A stretch of DNA of 64,000 nucleotides from Durusdinium trenchii. Lineage: Eukaryota; Sar; Dinophyceae; Suessiales; Symbiodiniaceae. The notes beneath the pieces were generated by a model. It was given only the letters and a program-made list of their open reading frames with translations, made no database searches and was not told where the DNA came from. The stretch covers positions 95,719-159,718 of the forward strand of contig CAXAMN010014136.1 in the NCBI GenBank assembly GCA_963970005.1. The letters run 5' to 3'. Both the position numbers and the translations under genes were made by a program. Of this stretch, positions 12,401 to 21,818 are shown piece after piece; position 1 is the first letter of the stretch; each line of letters begins with the position of its first letter.

Positions 12401-15400
12401 GCCGCCCCCCCAAGTGGGGGGGGTACTTTTGGCAGTCAAGACTTAGTCATGATCAGTCAAGTTCATTCATCAAACCCACAAAAACACACCTACCTGCGCT
12501 TTTTTTTGGGGAATGCTGGAGCACATCTGAGGCCTGAGATGTCGGAGAAAGCGCTCCTGGAGTCCGACGCACGCACCGCCGTGGGAGTGGCCGGAGGGTG
12601 GTGTGTGTCCCGTTCAGCGGCTGTCACCAGAACCTTTTGGTGAGTCTTGAGGCTGCCTAGCACAGGGCCTAGGGCTTAGCACCCGCACCATGACTTGCAT
12701 CGCTGTGGTCAGGGCAAGGAGGTGGACAAATACCGCAAACTTCCATTGCTGCACCTCCTCCAAGCTCCCCAGGACCCATGTTTGAAGTCAGACTTCCCCA
12801 CACAAGGCCCATTTTTCCCTTTTTGGTATCTGATCTTTTCCCAGACAAGAGGGCTCTTTTGGGCGTTTTCGCTCTACTGGACCTCTCGGCTCCGCCCAAG
12901 GACGTGACCGCCGCACTGGCCGCCGCCAAGCGCCTCTTGAAGCGGGATCTCTCTGAGGCCGGGAGCTCGGTCGTGGAAGGTCCGATGGGCGGGGTACCGG
13001 GTTGGTACTTACTATTGATTTGGTTTGGGTCTGTCCTATTACCTGTAACAGTCAGTGAACAATTATATTACTATTTTTGAACAAGGCCTGGATTTGGAGG
13101 CGGTTTTGGTGGCGGAATGGATTTGGCGATCGACATCGATCGCCCGACTCCAAGAGTCGAAGGTGTTTATGTGGAGGAAGGCTGCACCACTTCAAGGAAG
13201 AGAACAGCGAGAGAAAGGGTCATGTAGCAAGGGAACCCCCTTGGCCCCCTCATGTTCGTGGGACGGCTCGAAGGAGATGGTGTCGGGTTTCTTGCTGGCC
13301 CGGTCTCACACAGACACAACCGAAGAGGGAGAATGAGGGGGAGGGAAAAGACCGTGCCCACCAAAACGGTGCAGGAGTTGGTCCATCAACCCGCTCTTTG
13401 ATCTACTCTGTGTGCTGTCTCTTGCATGCACTGCGCAGCATGTGAGAGCTAAGCTGATTGTTTAGGTCGGACACGTTTCTGCTTACTCTAGTGCCCTAGG
13501 GCCATGATCCCCGTTTCAAACGCACAACATCAACCGCAGAGGCGAGAAGGACAGAAAAAGGAATGGCCAAGGTCTCGCAATCAGATGTTTCCGAGTCTCA
13601 AGGTCTCACAGTCTCGCCGTCCGACTGTGGTGCAGTGCACGGCCGGGTGACGCGATATGAACGGCGTGCTGGGTGACGTGAAGCAGCAGCTGAAGCTTGT
13701 CTGCCGATCTTCGACGTGGTACGCCTGTGCCTGCCTACCAAATGCCGAGTGAAACCGGGGTAAAACAGACACTCCTCTAGACACACGACAGAAGTTCGCA
13801 ATCTTGATTCTCCTACTTTCCGTTGGCGGATGCCTGCAGCCTTCTGACCGTCTTGCTGGGACATCGTCCAAGATTTAATTTCAAGGCTTGCTTGACTCTC
13901 GTTTGGCCACACCACACCGCCAGTTTAAACTGCATTATACATGCAGTTCTTACAGAGATTTCAGGTGCGAGTGCTGTCTCTAGTCTATGTTGTGGTTGGG
14001 GTGTGTCAGGTTATTGTTCCCGGAAGGTGTTTCCACGGTCTGATCTTTTAATCTTGTGCCGATGCCAGGCCCCTTGCTCTTCAGCGTCACCTTTCTTGTC
14101 GCCCCTCTTGCTGGTTTTGTGCGTCTCCCAGTAGCTATTCTCTGCCCAAACGTCCTGCAAAGCCAACAGCGTTGAACCTTCTGCCTTGCTACACCATTTG
14201 ATGCCCGCGGTATTTTCCCTTGTCATTTTTGAAGACGGCTTTTCTATTTTGTCTCAACTGTTGGCTAGATTCTTATCCGTCTTCATGTGTGTTTGCTCGT
14301 GCATTATTTGTCCCAAGCACTTCTTCATAGTCATCATAATCTCTATGCTGTTTCTTGGCAAGGCCTTTCTGCATCAATTTTGCCACATGCGAAGCTCCAG
14401 GTGCTCAACCCACCACCGCCACCGCCGCCGAACGCCAATCAGCTGGGCCAGCTGGAGGTTCAACAAGGACTCCGATGGGAGACTCTGGGAATCCCTGAAG
14501 GTTATATTTGCTTATGCTCATTCTGATGACAGAACAATATATATATATAATATACACATTCTATATCTATAATGTTCTATAGATCTTATTTTGGGAATAT
14601 CATGTCATTTCTGCATCCTCCAAGACTCTGCTTGCCTCAGCCTGTGATGTTGTTCTTGCAGCCTTTGAGCGAGTTGTAGTGCCTGGAACCAACGTGGGTG
14701 GGTCCCTTTGTGTTGCCCCTTGAGACGTAAAGAGATGTTTGGGGCCCAGTTCGGCTGTGTTCGTCTCAGCGGCGGATGAGCAAAAAATGCATGCCGGGCG
14801 CACTCGGGATTCCTTTCCAGGATCCTTCATTGTTGGGTGGGGGTCCTGAAAAGGTGTTGAACGTAAAAACATGGGAGGCACTCTGATGAGAAACAGAAAG
14901 GCAGGGACATCGACAGACAGACCCTTTGCAGGAAACCACCATGGAAGAAGAGATTGTATACGTATCAGATCATATCAGGCTTCCATTATCAAGACGCGTT
15001 CAATTGTTGAGATTTGGATTCCAGTTTTCAAGGGGTTTTGGGGGATTCAGCAAGATTGCGTTCTCCCATTCTTTGAACAACTCCGCGTTGCCCCACCCCT
15101 CCATGGCACCATATGTGGTCGTAGGGCCAGGGTGGGCGGCGAAGCTTGGCCGCGTGATGCTGTATATATGTCCAGAATCCGTGTCACCAACCCGGTCGGA
15201 CAACTGAAAAGCCTTGTTTAACGACTGGGTGGTTCTTCAAGCCTCACCCATTGGGCTCGGCTCTTTTCGGAGCTTCGACCCGAGGACTTCTGCACCTGGC
15301 TCGTGGCATTGATGCCAAAGCATTTGTACATAGTGGGGACCAGGTCCCTATCCGTTTGGCCGTTTTGCCGGACTACTCCATGAGCGTGGAGGCCGCATGA

Positions 15401-16064
15401 GGGGCTCTGGACACGGCCTTTTGGGCCGAAGGAGTAGGGCGAATGCTACAAGTGCCCCCCTTATATGTGGCCCGCATTGGCCACGTGCCTTTTGCTCACT
15501 GTGTAGTCAATAGTGAATGCCCTTGATTGCATCTCTGTTTAGGGTAATCCGTGCATGAATGCTTTGCCCGCCGAGGGCTAGCAGATGAACGCATGCATTT
15601 AGTCAAGCCCATTGGGTTCGAAGCCTCCATTTCGTGTGCAGGTCATCTCAGCCTTTTCTCAAAGAGAGATTTACCGTCGACCCATTCATCACCCGTTTTT
15701 AAGGTCGGTTTGCCCGCATGTGGCTCGCCTGCCACGGCTGCAGGTCTCGGGGGACGTGAGGCTCTTCCGTCTAACGGAGGTGGATCAGGCGGCGCTACGG
15801 GGCGCAGAAGGAGGTGTTGCTCGGAGAGTGCTTGTTTGTTTTTGGTTTTGGTTTTGGTGGATGGTTGGGTGGCCATGATTTCAACGAAAGATAGAAGAGA
15901 ACAAGCAGGACATTAAGGAACAGTAACTGCTGAAGCATGACCTTGGTTGCAAGGCCTGCCTTGTCGTGCACAGAAGAGGCCTGACAAATCCCCCCAGCGC
16001 ATCATGCTGCCCGCTGCGTGTTGCTAGGTGGCCTCCGGAGAGAAGGCGCTGGAGCTTCTAGAGG
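6467..16064 (+). CDS. Multi-exon unknown protein, 5' block of exons
   Basis: I do not recognise the family. Candidate exons are 6467-6577, 6725-6844, 7193-7267, 8690-8785, 9662-9826, 10135-10194, 10286-10397, 12845-12993, 14401-14500, 15744-15833 and 16028-16064. The frame stays open and phases agree at most joins; the 14500 to 15744 join does not, so an exon is probably missing there. Segments read as amphipathic helices, e.g. MEALLEADVALLRSQLDAL, GEKRLRQLALEVMVAEVRR and DVTAALAAAKRLLKRDL, with one Pro7 run in the 14.4 kb exon. Ala and Leu dominate, which resembles helical-repeat (HEAT/ARM-like) proteins, but no diagnostic repeat is visible. Donors are GT or GC; acceptors are mostly AG|G. 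Introns run from about 0.1 to 2.4 kb. The next phase-compatible exon lies beyond the LINE at 27454. Individual exons may be wrong; the 9.7-10.4 kb and 12.8 kb exons are the most convincing. Confidence 0.42.
8084..8120. repeat. TA-rich microsatellite
   Basis: An alternating 'gtatatacatactgtatatatatatatat' tract, shown here in part. Similar TA/CA tracts recur at about 12356-12390, 14539-14572, 27896-27925, 29727-29782, 31614-31652, 45534-45581, 46860-46896, 47508-47536 and 51950-51963. Confidence 0.8.
10958..10987. repeat. Perfect 12-bp inverted repeat (hairpin)
   Basis: CTGCCCGGCATC (10958-10969), a six-base loop CGCACA, then GATGCCGGGCAG (10976-10987). The stem is a perfect 12 bp and GC-rich. 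No T-run follows, and it lies in a putative intron between candidate exons at 10.4 and 12.8 kb. Confidence 0.7.
12116..12235. repeat. CTACTAG dispersed repeat, copy D
   Basis: It contains 'aagctactaggaacc', 'gagcgatcggacgc', 'acggggctcctggccttac' and 'cgctactaggaacaa', matching the copies at 111-205 and 1770-1900. Here it lies between candidate exons at 10.4 and 12.8 kb, so it would be intronic. Confidence 0.6.
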
Positions 16065-16431
16065 GTGTCAGCTTGAGGCTAGGCTTTGGGCTGGTTGGGT
16101 GTGGTCATGAAGAGGGGCCGGCCGGGGCAAAGAATGCACAGGCCGGAGATGCTCTAGGGATTATTATTGGAACGTTTCAGCTTTTTCAGGGTGAGAACGA
16201 GCGAATCCAAAGCGAGCCTTGTTCCTGAAGCCAAAGTGCTCCACAGGAGCAGGTCAGGGATCTTGAGTTGGTGATAGTCGCGGTGAGTTGAGTTCAAGTC
16301 ATGACAACGTGTGTGGAGCTAGATTGTGCATATTTACAATGACCATGCGTGAACAATTCCAAGAATGCCTGACCAGTATAAGTTAAGTTTCCCCCCGCCA
16401 AATCATTAGGAAGCTCCTCCCCAGCCCTCAG

Positions 16432-16447
16432 GCGGGGGAGCTTCCTT
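16432..16447. repeat. Target-site duplication, LINE 3' side
   Basis: The 16 bases 'gcgggggagcttcctt' are repeated exactly at 27313-27328, on the other side of the LINE. On the element's (minus) strand this copy directly follows the short poly(A). It overlaps the right arm of a 10-bp inverted repeat (AGGAAGCTCC at 16408-16417 against GGAGCTTCCT at 16437-16446). Confidence 0.85.
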
Positions 16448-16641
16448 TTTTTTTGGCTCTCAAGCCGCATCACGGGGTCGTCGGCAACTGCTAAGCTTCC
16501 GCAGTAGCAGTCTTGGAACTCTACATGCTTACAAGAGTGCATCAAATGGAATGCACCAGGAATGCGGAGTTTCTTTGGCTCCGCGCAAGAAAGCTCTACA
16601 AAGCATTTCGAGTGAAGCATTGTCGAGGAATGCTTCTGCAC

Positions 16642-18672
16642 CTAAGAAGGCTCCTTTTGGGAAGGTGCGACCGTTACTTTTGTTTCGTTTATCCAGCAAA
16701 AGTGGAGCCACGACGATGTTCTTGTTCTTGCAGTACGAAATGGAGGCTCGAATGATGCAGGCATACGCCTGGGGCGTTGACAAAACATCAGGTGGGAGAC
16801 GCATCGCCACCCTTGCATGAAAGCAAGTACAGCTAACTCGAAGACTGAACAAGCCCGCTTTTCACCTAACCGCCAACACAGCGTATTCGAGAATCTCAAA
16901 AAGAGGCGAAAGTTGTGTTCAGAGAGTGTTTTATTCGCTCGAAACGGCACTGCAGTATCCACTTCGTTCGTCCAAGGATACTGGCTGATGTTGGCATCCC
17001 ATGACCATTTCGGGCACAGTTCACGGGGCGAAAAGGTTGTCACAGGCTCACCGGCAGGAGTATTGCTGGGCGGCACAGCATCATCAGGCTTCTTACAAAT
17101 CCTATTCATCTTGGACAACCAAAGCTGCCTCGCAAACACATCTTGTTCTTTAACAGCGAGATCTGCCCTAATGTTCTGAGCCATTTGATGGATGTGCAGC
17201 TTGGCTTGAGTATCCGCCAGGCGATTGAGCTGAATATCAAGTCTTGTAGATCCAGCCTTGGTGGCATCTTCCTCTGAAATTGCTTCACATGGTAAATGCT
17301 CCAACAAATGGGCAGGACACCAAAGAAGTTGGAGTGGAGATGCTGCAAAACCACGGCGTTGTTGAATCAGACTCAACAAGAAGCCCCACCAGTTGGCATG
17401 CGTCCAGCAGACCTGCACTGAATCCTGTTGTAACAGGTCAGCAAATTGCTGGACAATGGTTAATGAATCAGTATGCACCACGAGTGGCTGAGCTGAAGTG
17501 GCAAAAGCGATCAGAACGGCCCATAACTCAGCACTATAGCTTGATAGGCGCCAGTGTTGCACTGAACCAACTGCCAGTATATCTTCATTTTCCGCAATCA
17601 CAGAATAGGCTGCCAGAGTCAACCACGGGTAATGGTTGAGCTGGACTGATCCATCTGTCCAGACATGTGTCACACCAGCAAGTGGTTCCTGCCAAGGCGT
17701 CACCTGTATGTCCGATGTTTTAGAGACTTTCAGCTTGCTTCGAATGTTTTCCAGCGGAACTTCAGCAATACCGAGTATCTCAAAATTGGGACCGAAGTTT
17801 GTAGTAGAAAAGGGCTGGGCAATCTCTGTAGGCAACTGCAAGCACTCATCAACAAAGTGTTGCATGGATTCTTTGGGTGCATCACAAAACCTGCAATTGG
17901 GTTTGTCAACCAATCCTGCCGCAAAGGTTCTGTCTGCTGTAGGCGTGCACCCTGTCAAGGCACTCTCCCAATGAAAGAGAAAGGAGAAGCCAAGATTGGG
18001 CACTTTGGCAAGCCTCTTTTTTGCTGACAATGTCATGTTGAGGTCCAGGAAGCCAACAGCTGTGCGAACATCTTTGCGCGGCATTGCACAAGCGGTGTGA
18101 TAGCACTTGTTGGCCGCAAAGCTCTTGAGAAGGCATCGCAGGTCGGAAATAGAAAAATCAAGGAAGCTCACCTCGTCAGAATCAAATACCGCAAAACCAA
18201 AGGGGGCAGTCCAAGAAATATCAAGGATCTGACAGGCTTGGCTGAACTGCGTAAGCCAAGATTGTGCTGTTAACTGATCCTGCAGAAATAATTGCTGCCA
18301 TTTGTGTCTTGCCTGTTGTGATGACTGAAGGAAGCGAACTGATTCAATGATCGTGGTGACCGCCCTGCACAAAAAGGGATCCAATTTGTGGACCTTGTGA
18401 ATAACACAAAGCAACAAATGCTTCGATCGCCATTTTGGCCGATTTTGCCACAATGCATCTGCGATGGCGCACTGTAGCTTTGCAAGTTGTCGCTTGGGCA
18501 GGAAGTTCAATTGCGGTGCAAACGCCACTTGTGGTAATACCTTGGTGGCGAGTATCTGGGCCCTTGTGTAGCTGTCGCATGGGAGGGACCGTATGGCTTC
18601 ACAATCACGCAGTGCTCCTTGCAGCGTGGACATGGGAAAGAGACCCGCATTTTTTTCTAGTAGTTTGGACAT
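16642..18672 (-). CDS. LINE ORF2 part 3: RT thumb region, CCHC finger, RNase H
   Basis: This 676-codon frame holds the C-terminal part of the LINE polyprotein. Residues 255-280 contain Cys-x2-Cys-x8-His-x4-Cys (C260, C263, H272, C277), a zinc finger often found in LINE ORF2 proteins. An RNase H domain follows: WTDGSV (D340), SSYSAELWA (E382), VVHTDS (D402), a WCPAH motif near 451-454 and NRLADTQAK (D487). These supply the acidic DEDD residues needed to degrade the RNA strand during element replication. About 190 more residues follow without a recognised domain. The N-terminal Met is artificial: the frame overlaps the end of the RT frame, and the true protein would pass from one to the other by a one-base shift at a run of seven As (18650-18656, T on +). 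Confidence 0.9.
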   Translation of the reverse strand: MSKLLEKNAGLFPMSTLQGALRDCEAIRSLPCDSYTRAQILATKVLPQVAFAPQLNFLPKRQLAKLQCAIADALWQNRPKWRSKHLLLCVIHKVHKLDPFLCRAVTTIIESVRFLQSSQQARHKWQQLFLQDQLTAQSWLTQFSQACQILDISWTAPFGFAVFDSDEVSFLDFSISDLRCLLKSFAANKCYHTACAMPRKDVRTAVGFLDLNMTLSAKKRLAKVPNLGFSFLFHWESALTGCTPTADRTFAAGLVDKPNCRFCDAPKESMQHFVDECLQLPTEIAQPFSTTNFGPNFEILGIAEVPLENIRSKLKVSKTSDIQVTPWQEPLAGVTHVWTDGSVQLNHYPWLTLAAYSVIAENEDILAVGSVQHWRLSSYSAELWAVLIAFATSAQPLVVHTDSLTIVQQFADLLQQDSVQVCWTHANWWGFLLSLIQQRRGFAASPLQLLWCPAHLLEHLPCEAISEEDATKAGSTRLDIQLNRLADTQAKLHIHQMAQNIRADLAVKEQDVFARQLWLSKMNRICKKPDDAVPPSNTPAGEPVTTFSPRELCPKWSWDANISQYPWTNEVDTAVPFRANKTLSEHNFRLFLRFSNTLCWRLGEKRACSVFELAVLAFMQGWRCVSHLMFCQRPRRMPASFEPPFRTARTRTSSWLHFCWINETKVTVAPSQKEPS

Positions 18673-19804
18673 GGGCTCCCAGGATGTTCACTACTTCGAC
18701 AAGTTTCATCTGGGGAAAAGCATGGCGAAGGGCTCTGCGCTGCTCACCATTTGTTGCAAAGAGCTCGCATTTTCCTGCATTGAGGAACTGACCACAAAGG
18801 GAATCCCATAACTCAGTAGCCTTGACAGCAGCAACCAAATGATCAATCTTGGCATCCCTCGTCCAGAGATATGTGTCGTCAATGAAGGCTCGAAAATCCA
18901 CACCAGGGATCTGACCAACAATCCATGTCCAGATTGCCATATGAAGGTTGATGCAAAGAAGGCTGAGAGAGCGTCCCTGAACAACCCCATTAGCTGTCGA
19001 GATCGGTTGTGCTCTGGTCCATTGTTTAAAAGCCAGGAAGCGTGTCATTCTGGAGTATAGGGCCACAAAGGCACGCACAAAACCGACCGGAAGGCCCAAG
19101 GTCAGCATAATGGCTGCGCATAGTTTAGGCATCAACCTATCGAAACACTTCGATTTGTCTAGCTTGACAGCCGCGAAGTAGCCGTGGAAGCTATGTGCAT
19201 GATCAATTTCCATCTGCAGAGTAGAGTGTACTTCAGCCATCTGGCGACCTTTCACTCCTCCTTTCAATTGCATTGGCATGACGGTTTGTTGCCAGGTTTG
19301 CAATTGGAAAAAACGAAGTCCTGTGTAGAGCAAGGTGAAAATAGACTGCAGGGAAATCAACCTCTTAGAAAGCGGCAAGTCACTTCCATCCTTATTAAAA
19401 ATGATCATCTTGACTTGGGTAAGGATGGTAGGGAACTCAGTCGTCCCTGCTTCAATGTCATTGAATAATTCAGCCACTGGCTTGAATGCTGATGGAGGGA
19501 GCGCCTGTACTTCACGGGTAGCCCAGCCATCAAGACCAGCTGCAGCATCTGGCCGGCGACGAGAGGCTTGTTCCCACAGTAGAATTTCTGTGACAGGCGG
19601 TAGTGCAACTTTCTGTCCTTTGTCGTGAATATAGGGCCAAACCTGCTTCAAAATCTGCATCTCATGTTGATGATTCGCATTGACCGAGAATACACTATCC
19701 CATTTGCCAGCGATGTGGTCCATAGCACACAGCGGGTCATATATGATGTTACCCACATCATCTTCAACAAGGTTTGGAGGAACAATTCGTCTCTTCCTCT
19801 TCAA
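18605..19804 (-). CDS. LINE ORF2 part 2: reverse transcriptase core
   Basis: A 399-codon frame with the RT palm. AGLDGWATREVQALP (about 89-103) matches the N-terminal LINE RT motifs, KRLISLQSIF (about 147-156) the motif-2 region, AAVKLDKSKCFD (about 211-222) motif A with its metal-binding Asp, NGVVQGRSLSLL (272-283) motif B, and FIDDTYL (307-313) motif C. Motif C has Ile before the paired Asp where many LINEs have Ala. This enzyme copies element RNA at the nicked target. The frame opens with TTG at 19804, so it is not an independent gene; WQDSYQYLKRKRR reads naturally just upstream in this frame, and the shift from the endonuclease frame probably lies near 19810-19840. It ends by slipping frame at the A7 run. 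Confidence 0.9.
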   Translation of the reverse strand: MKRKRRIVPPNLVEDDVGNIIYDPLCAMDHIAGKWDSVFSVNANHQHEMQILKQVWPYIHDKGQKVALPPVTEILLWEQASRRRPDAAAGLDGWATREVQALPPSAFKPVAELFNDIEAGTTEFPTILTQVKMIIFNKDGSDLPLSKRLISLQSIFTLLYTGLRFFQLQTWQQTVMPMQLKGGVKGRQMAEVHSTLQMEIDHAHSFHGYFAAVKLDKSKCFDRLMPKLCAAIMLTLGLPVGFVRAFVALYSRMTRFLAFKQWTRAQPISTANGVVQGRSLSLLCINLHMAIWTWIVGQIPGVDFRAFIDDTYLWTRDAKIDHLVAAVKATELWDSLCGQFLNAGKCELFATNGEQRRALRHAFPQMKLVEVVNILGAHVQTTRKKCGSLSHVHAARSTA

Positions 19805-21450
19805 GTACTGGTAGGAATCTTGCCAATGGAAAGTGATGAGGTGGCCTGCTTCATGGCCTCACGCCACTTCTTGATGGCTACCAACTTCATCTGCTTGAGT
19901 TCAGTATTGATTGCTCCCAGCGTGACATCAATCAGATGCAGCAAATCGTGATGGAAGATCTGGTTCACAGAGGGAGGGACGATTCGTGCCTCTTTCAATC
20001 TACGCAGCACACGGCGCTGCGTGTTGTAGAAGGTCCGAGAATCACCAATGCCCATGGTCGTTCTTGCAAACCTGTAGGTCAGTTCTCTAAGAGATCTCAG
20101 GCAAGCTTGGAGAAGAAGAAGGAGAGGTGAAGCTGGGTTACCCGCACCTTCTTGCGCAACACAATAGCTGAGCTTTCGGAACTTGGGAAGCTTCCCTCGT
20201 TGGCGAGGCCCTTTAGCCCAGTTAGCACCATTGAGCAGGAGGAGTTTGATCGCATACTCATTGTAGATCTCCCATTTGCTGTCTGCATTGGTAGCACACT
20301 CAAATTCCGGTTGATATGACCGCCAAAGTTCTTCCCCCATCAGGTTCACAGGGCAAGCGGGATCAGCAGTATTGGTGGTAACCACTTGCTCCAAGTCAAA
20401 CTTGGCAAAGTTTTGAAGCACAGTTCCAACCTGTTGAATTCTCGTCCAAGCAAAGTGCGCCTGAACCGGCCGATGCTGACGGTCGGGGTAATCCAGAATT
20501 TCGATCCTCACCAACGCAGTCAGCGCTGTCCGATTCATTAATATACCATCAATGGATGATTGCCCCTCACCCTCTTCGGTAGCAGCAGATTGGAAGAAGG
20601 TCGCGGGTCGAAAAAGCTCACCTGCATCATCAGTTTGGAGCAGAGGATCGGCCCACCCCCAATTGTCGAGAGCAAGTTGGACAGCTGGGTACATGCCGGG
20701 CTCCATCTGAAAGTCTCCTGCTATCACTATCGGGATATCTCCGAACTGCGCCGCAACGGCAAAGAGTTGGTTGAGCATCTCATTGTTTCTCTCAAACTTA
20801 GCCCTCTCTGAAGCCGCATTGGCGATGGCGTAAAAGTTGAAAGCCAGGAGCTTGACACTGCTGGACACCTGGTGCCATGTAGCAGTAACACGGGCCGTAC
20901 TTCGAAGTAGCTCCCATGACCCTGACATGTCCTGCTGCTCATGGAAGATTTGAGTGAATTCCTTGCGGGCACAAGTGGCAGTGCCTCCAGAAGGGATGCG
21001 GAAAGTCCCATTGCTGGCTCGAAGTTTCTGCAGCGGTTGAGAACAATAGAGATCAAAGTGACACACTGCTGCTTTGCGTTTTGCATCCAGCATGTTGGAC
21101 TCCGCAATCCTTGCCTCTTGGAGAAGGAATACATCAGCATCCCATTGCAAGCAGCTTGCGTTTGTTGTGAAGGAATCAACATTTGCTGAAATCATAGACC
21201 AATGTGGCCCTTCTCCCGGAAAGCCCAGAGTTTGGTCAAACCAAGTAACTTGCCATTGCACGAGTCCAACACGGAACCAGCTGAGTTTAATCTGGCACCC
21301 AGGGTAGCCGCCAACTGACCGATCAAGAACATGACAATCACGCAAATAAGAGCTTTCACGCGCAAAATTCTGAATTCGCAAGACCAAGGGCAAGATGGAG
21401 AGGCCCTCTCCTTCACCGGCTGGTGGGAGTACAGCATCATCAAGCTCCAA
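19801..21450 (-). CDS. LINE ORF2 part 1: APE-like endonuclease
   Basis: A 549-codon frame with an exonuclease-endonuclease-phosphatase domain at about 85-335. Catalytic motifs are SANVDSF (N90), VFLLQEARI (QE at 111-112), SGGTA (154-158), LAFNFYA (202-208), IAGDFQMEP (GDF at 245-247), SSIDGIL (298-304) and RQHRPVQAHF with the catalytic His at 326. In LINEs this domain nicks the target DNA to prime reverse transcription, which agrees with the 16-bp target duplication. All motifs are present. The region from 335 to the end is the usual linker to RT. The frame ends at TGA (19801-19803); RT continues in the next frame. Confidence 0.92.
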   Translation of the reverse strand: MELDDAVLPPAGEGEGLSILPLVLRIQNFARESSYLRDCHVLDRSVGGYPGCQIKLSWFRVGLVQWQVTWFDQTLGFPGEGPHWSMISANVDSFTTNASCLQWDADVFLLQEARIAESNMLDAKRKAAVCHFDLYCSQPLQKLRASNGTFRIPSGGTATCARKEFTQIFHEQQDMSGSWELLRSTARVTATWHQVSSSVKLLAFNFYAIANAASERAKFERNNEMLNQLFAVAAQFGDIPIVIAGDFQMEPGMYPAVQLALDNWGWADPLLQTDDAGELFRPATFFQSAATEEGEGQSSIDGILMNRTALTALVRIEILDYPDRQHRPVQAHFAWTRIQQVGTVLQNFAKFDLEQVVTTNTADPACPVNLMGEELWRSYQPEFECATNADSKWEIYNEYAIKLLLLNGANWAKGPRQRGKLPKFRKLSYCVAQEGAGNPASPLLLLLQACLRSLRELTYRFARTTMGIGDSRTFYNTQRRVLRRLKEARIVPPSVNQIFHHDLLHLIDVTLGAINTELKQMKLVAIKKWREAMKQATSSLSIGKIPTST

Positions 21451-21812
21451 GTAGCTTCAAAAAACATGCAACAATCACTGCAACCATGAGGATGTTGGAC
21501 ATCACCTTTCTCAAGATAGCAGGGAAACAACAAGGTGGCCGGACCACCCAGGCTGAAAGCATACGTCACACAATTCCCCAAGTGGACGTACTCGTAGTAG
21601 GTAGTCCCACAACGTAAAACCCATAGAAAAACTGGCAGAATGGCCACAATCATAGGGTGATGCAGCCATGATCTCATGAAAGCCACCCTAAACCACAGCA
21701 ATACACGAATGCCAGCGCAAAACCCCTGGGCCTGGAAATAGACCCTCCATAGTGTAGGGCAAAGGGAGAGAGAGCAACTAACATCCCTTCGCCCCGCTTG
21801 GTTCTTCTGCAT
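21192..21812 (-). CDS. LINE ORF2 N-terminal frame (uncertain)
   Basis: This frame begins with ATG only six bases after the ORF1 TGA and is in the same reading frame as ORF1. Its 206 codons include hydrophobic stretches such as MIVAILPVFLWVL and ALICVIVMFLIGQL but no domain I know. It overlaps the endonuclease frame over 21192-21450, where the endonuclease frame reads more naturally (VQWQVTWFDQTLGFPG). Likely reading: ORF2 starts at 21812 and a frame break lies somewhere in 21.2-21.45 kb. Alternatively ORF2 starts inside the endonuclease frame and this frame is non-functional. Confidence 0.4.
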   Translation of the reverse strand: MQKNQAGRRDVSCSLSLCPTLWRVYFQAQGFCAGIRVLLWFRVAFMRSWLHHPMIVAILPVFLWVLRCGTTYYEYVHLGNCVTYAFSLGGPATLLFPCYLEKGDVQHPHGCSDCCMFFEATWSLMMLYSHQPVKERASPSCPWSCEFRILRVKALICVIVMFLIGQLAATLGARLNSAGSVLDSCNGKLLGLTKLWAFREKGHIGL

Positions 21813-21818
21813 GTTTAG

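Noticed and set aside
16446..16466. 'tttttggctctcaag' near the LINE 3' end resembling the spliced leader
   Set aside because: It needs a two-base insertion to align and lies on the strand opposite to the element, next to its poly(A), so it is taken as chance.
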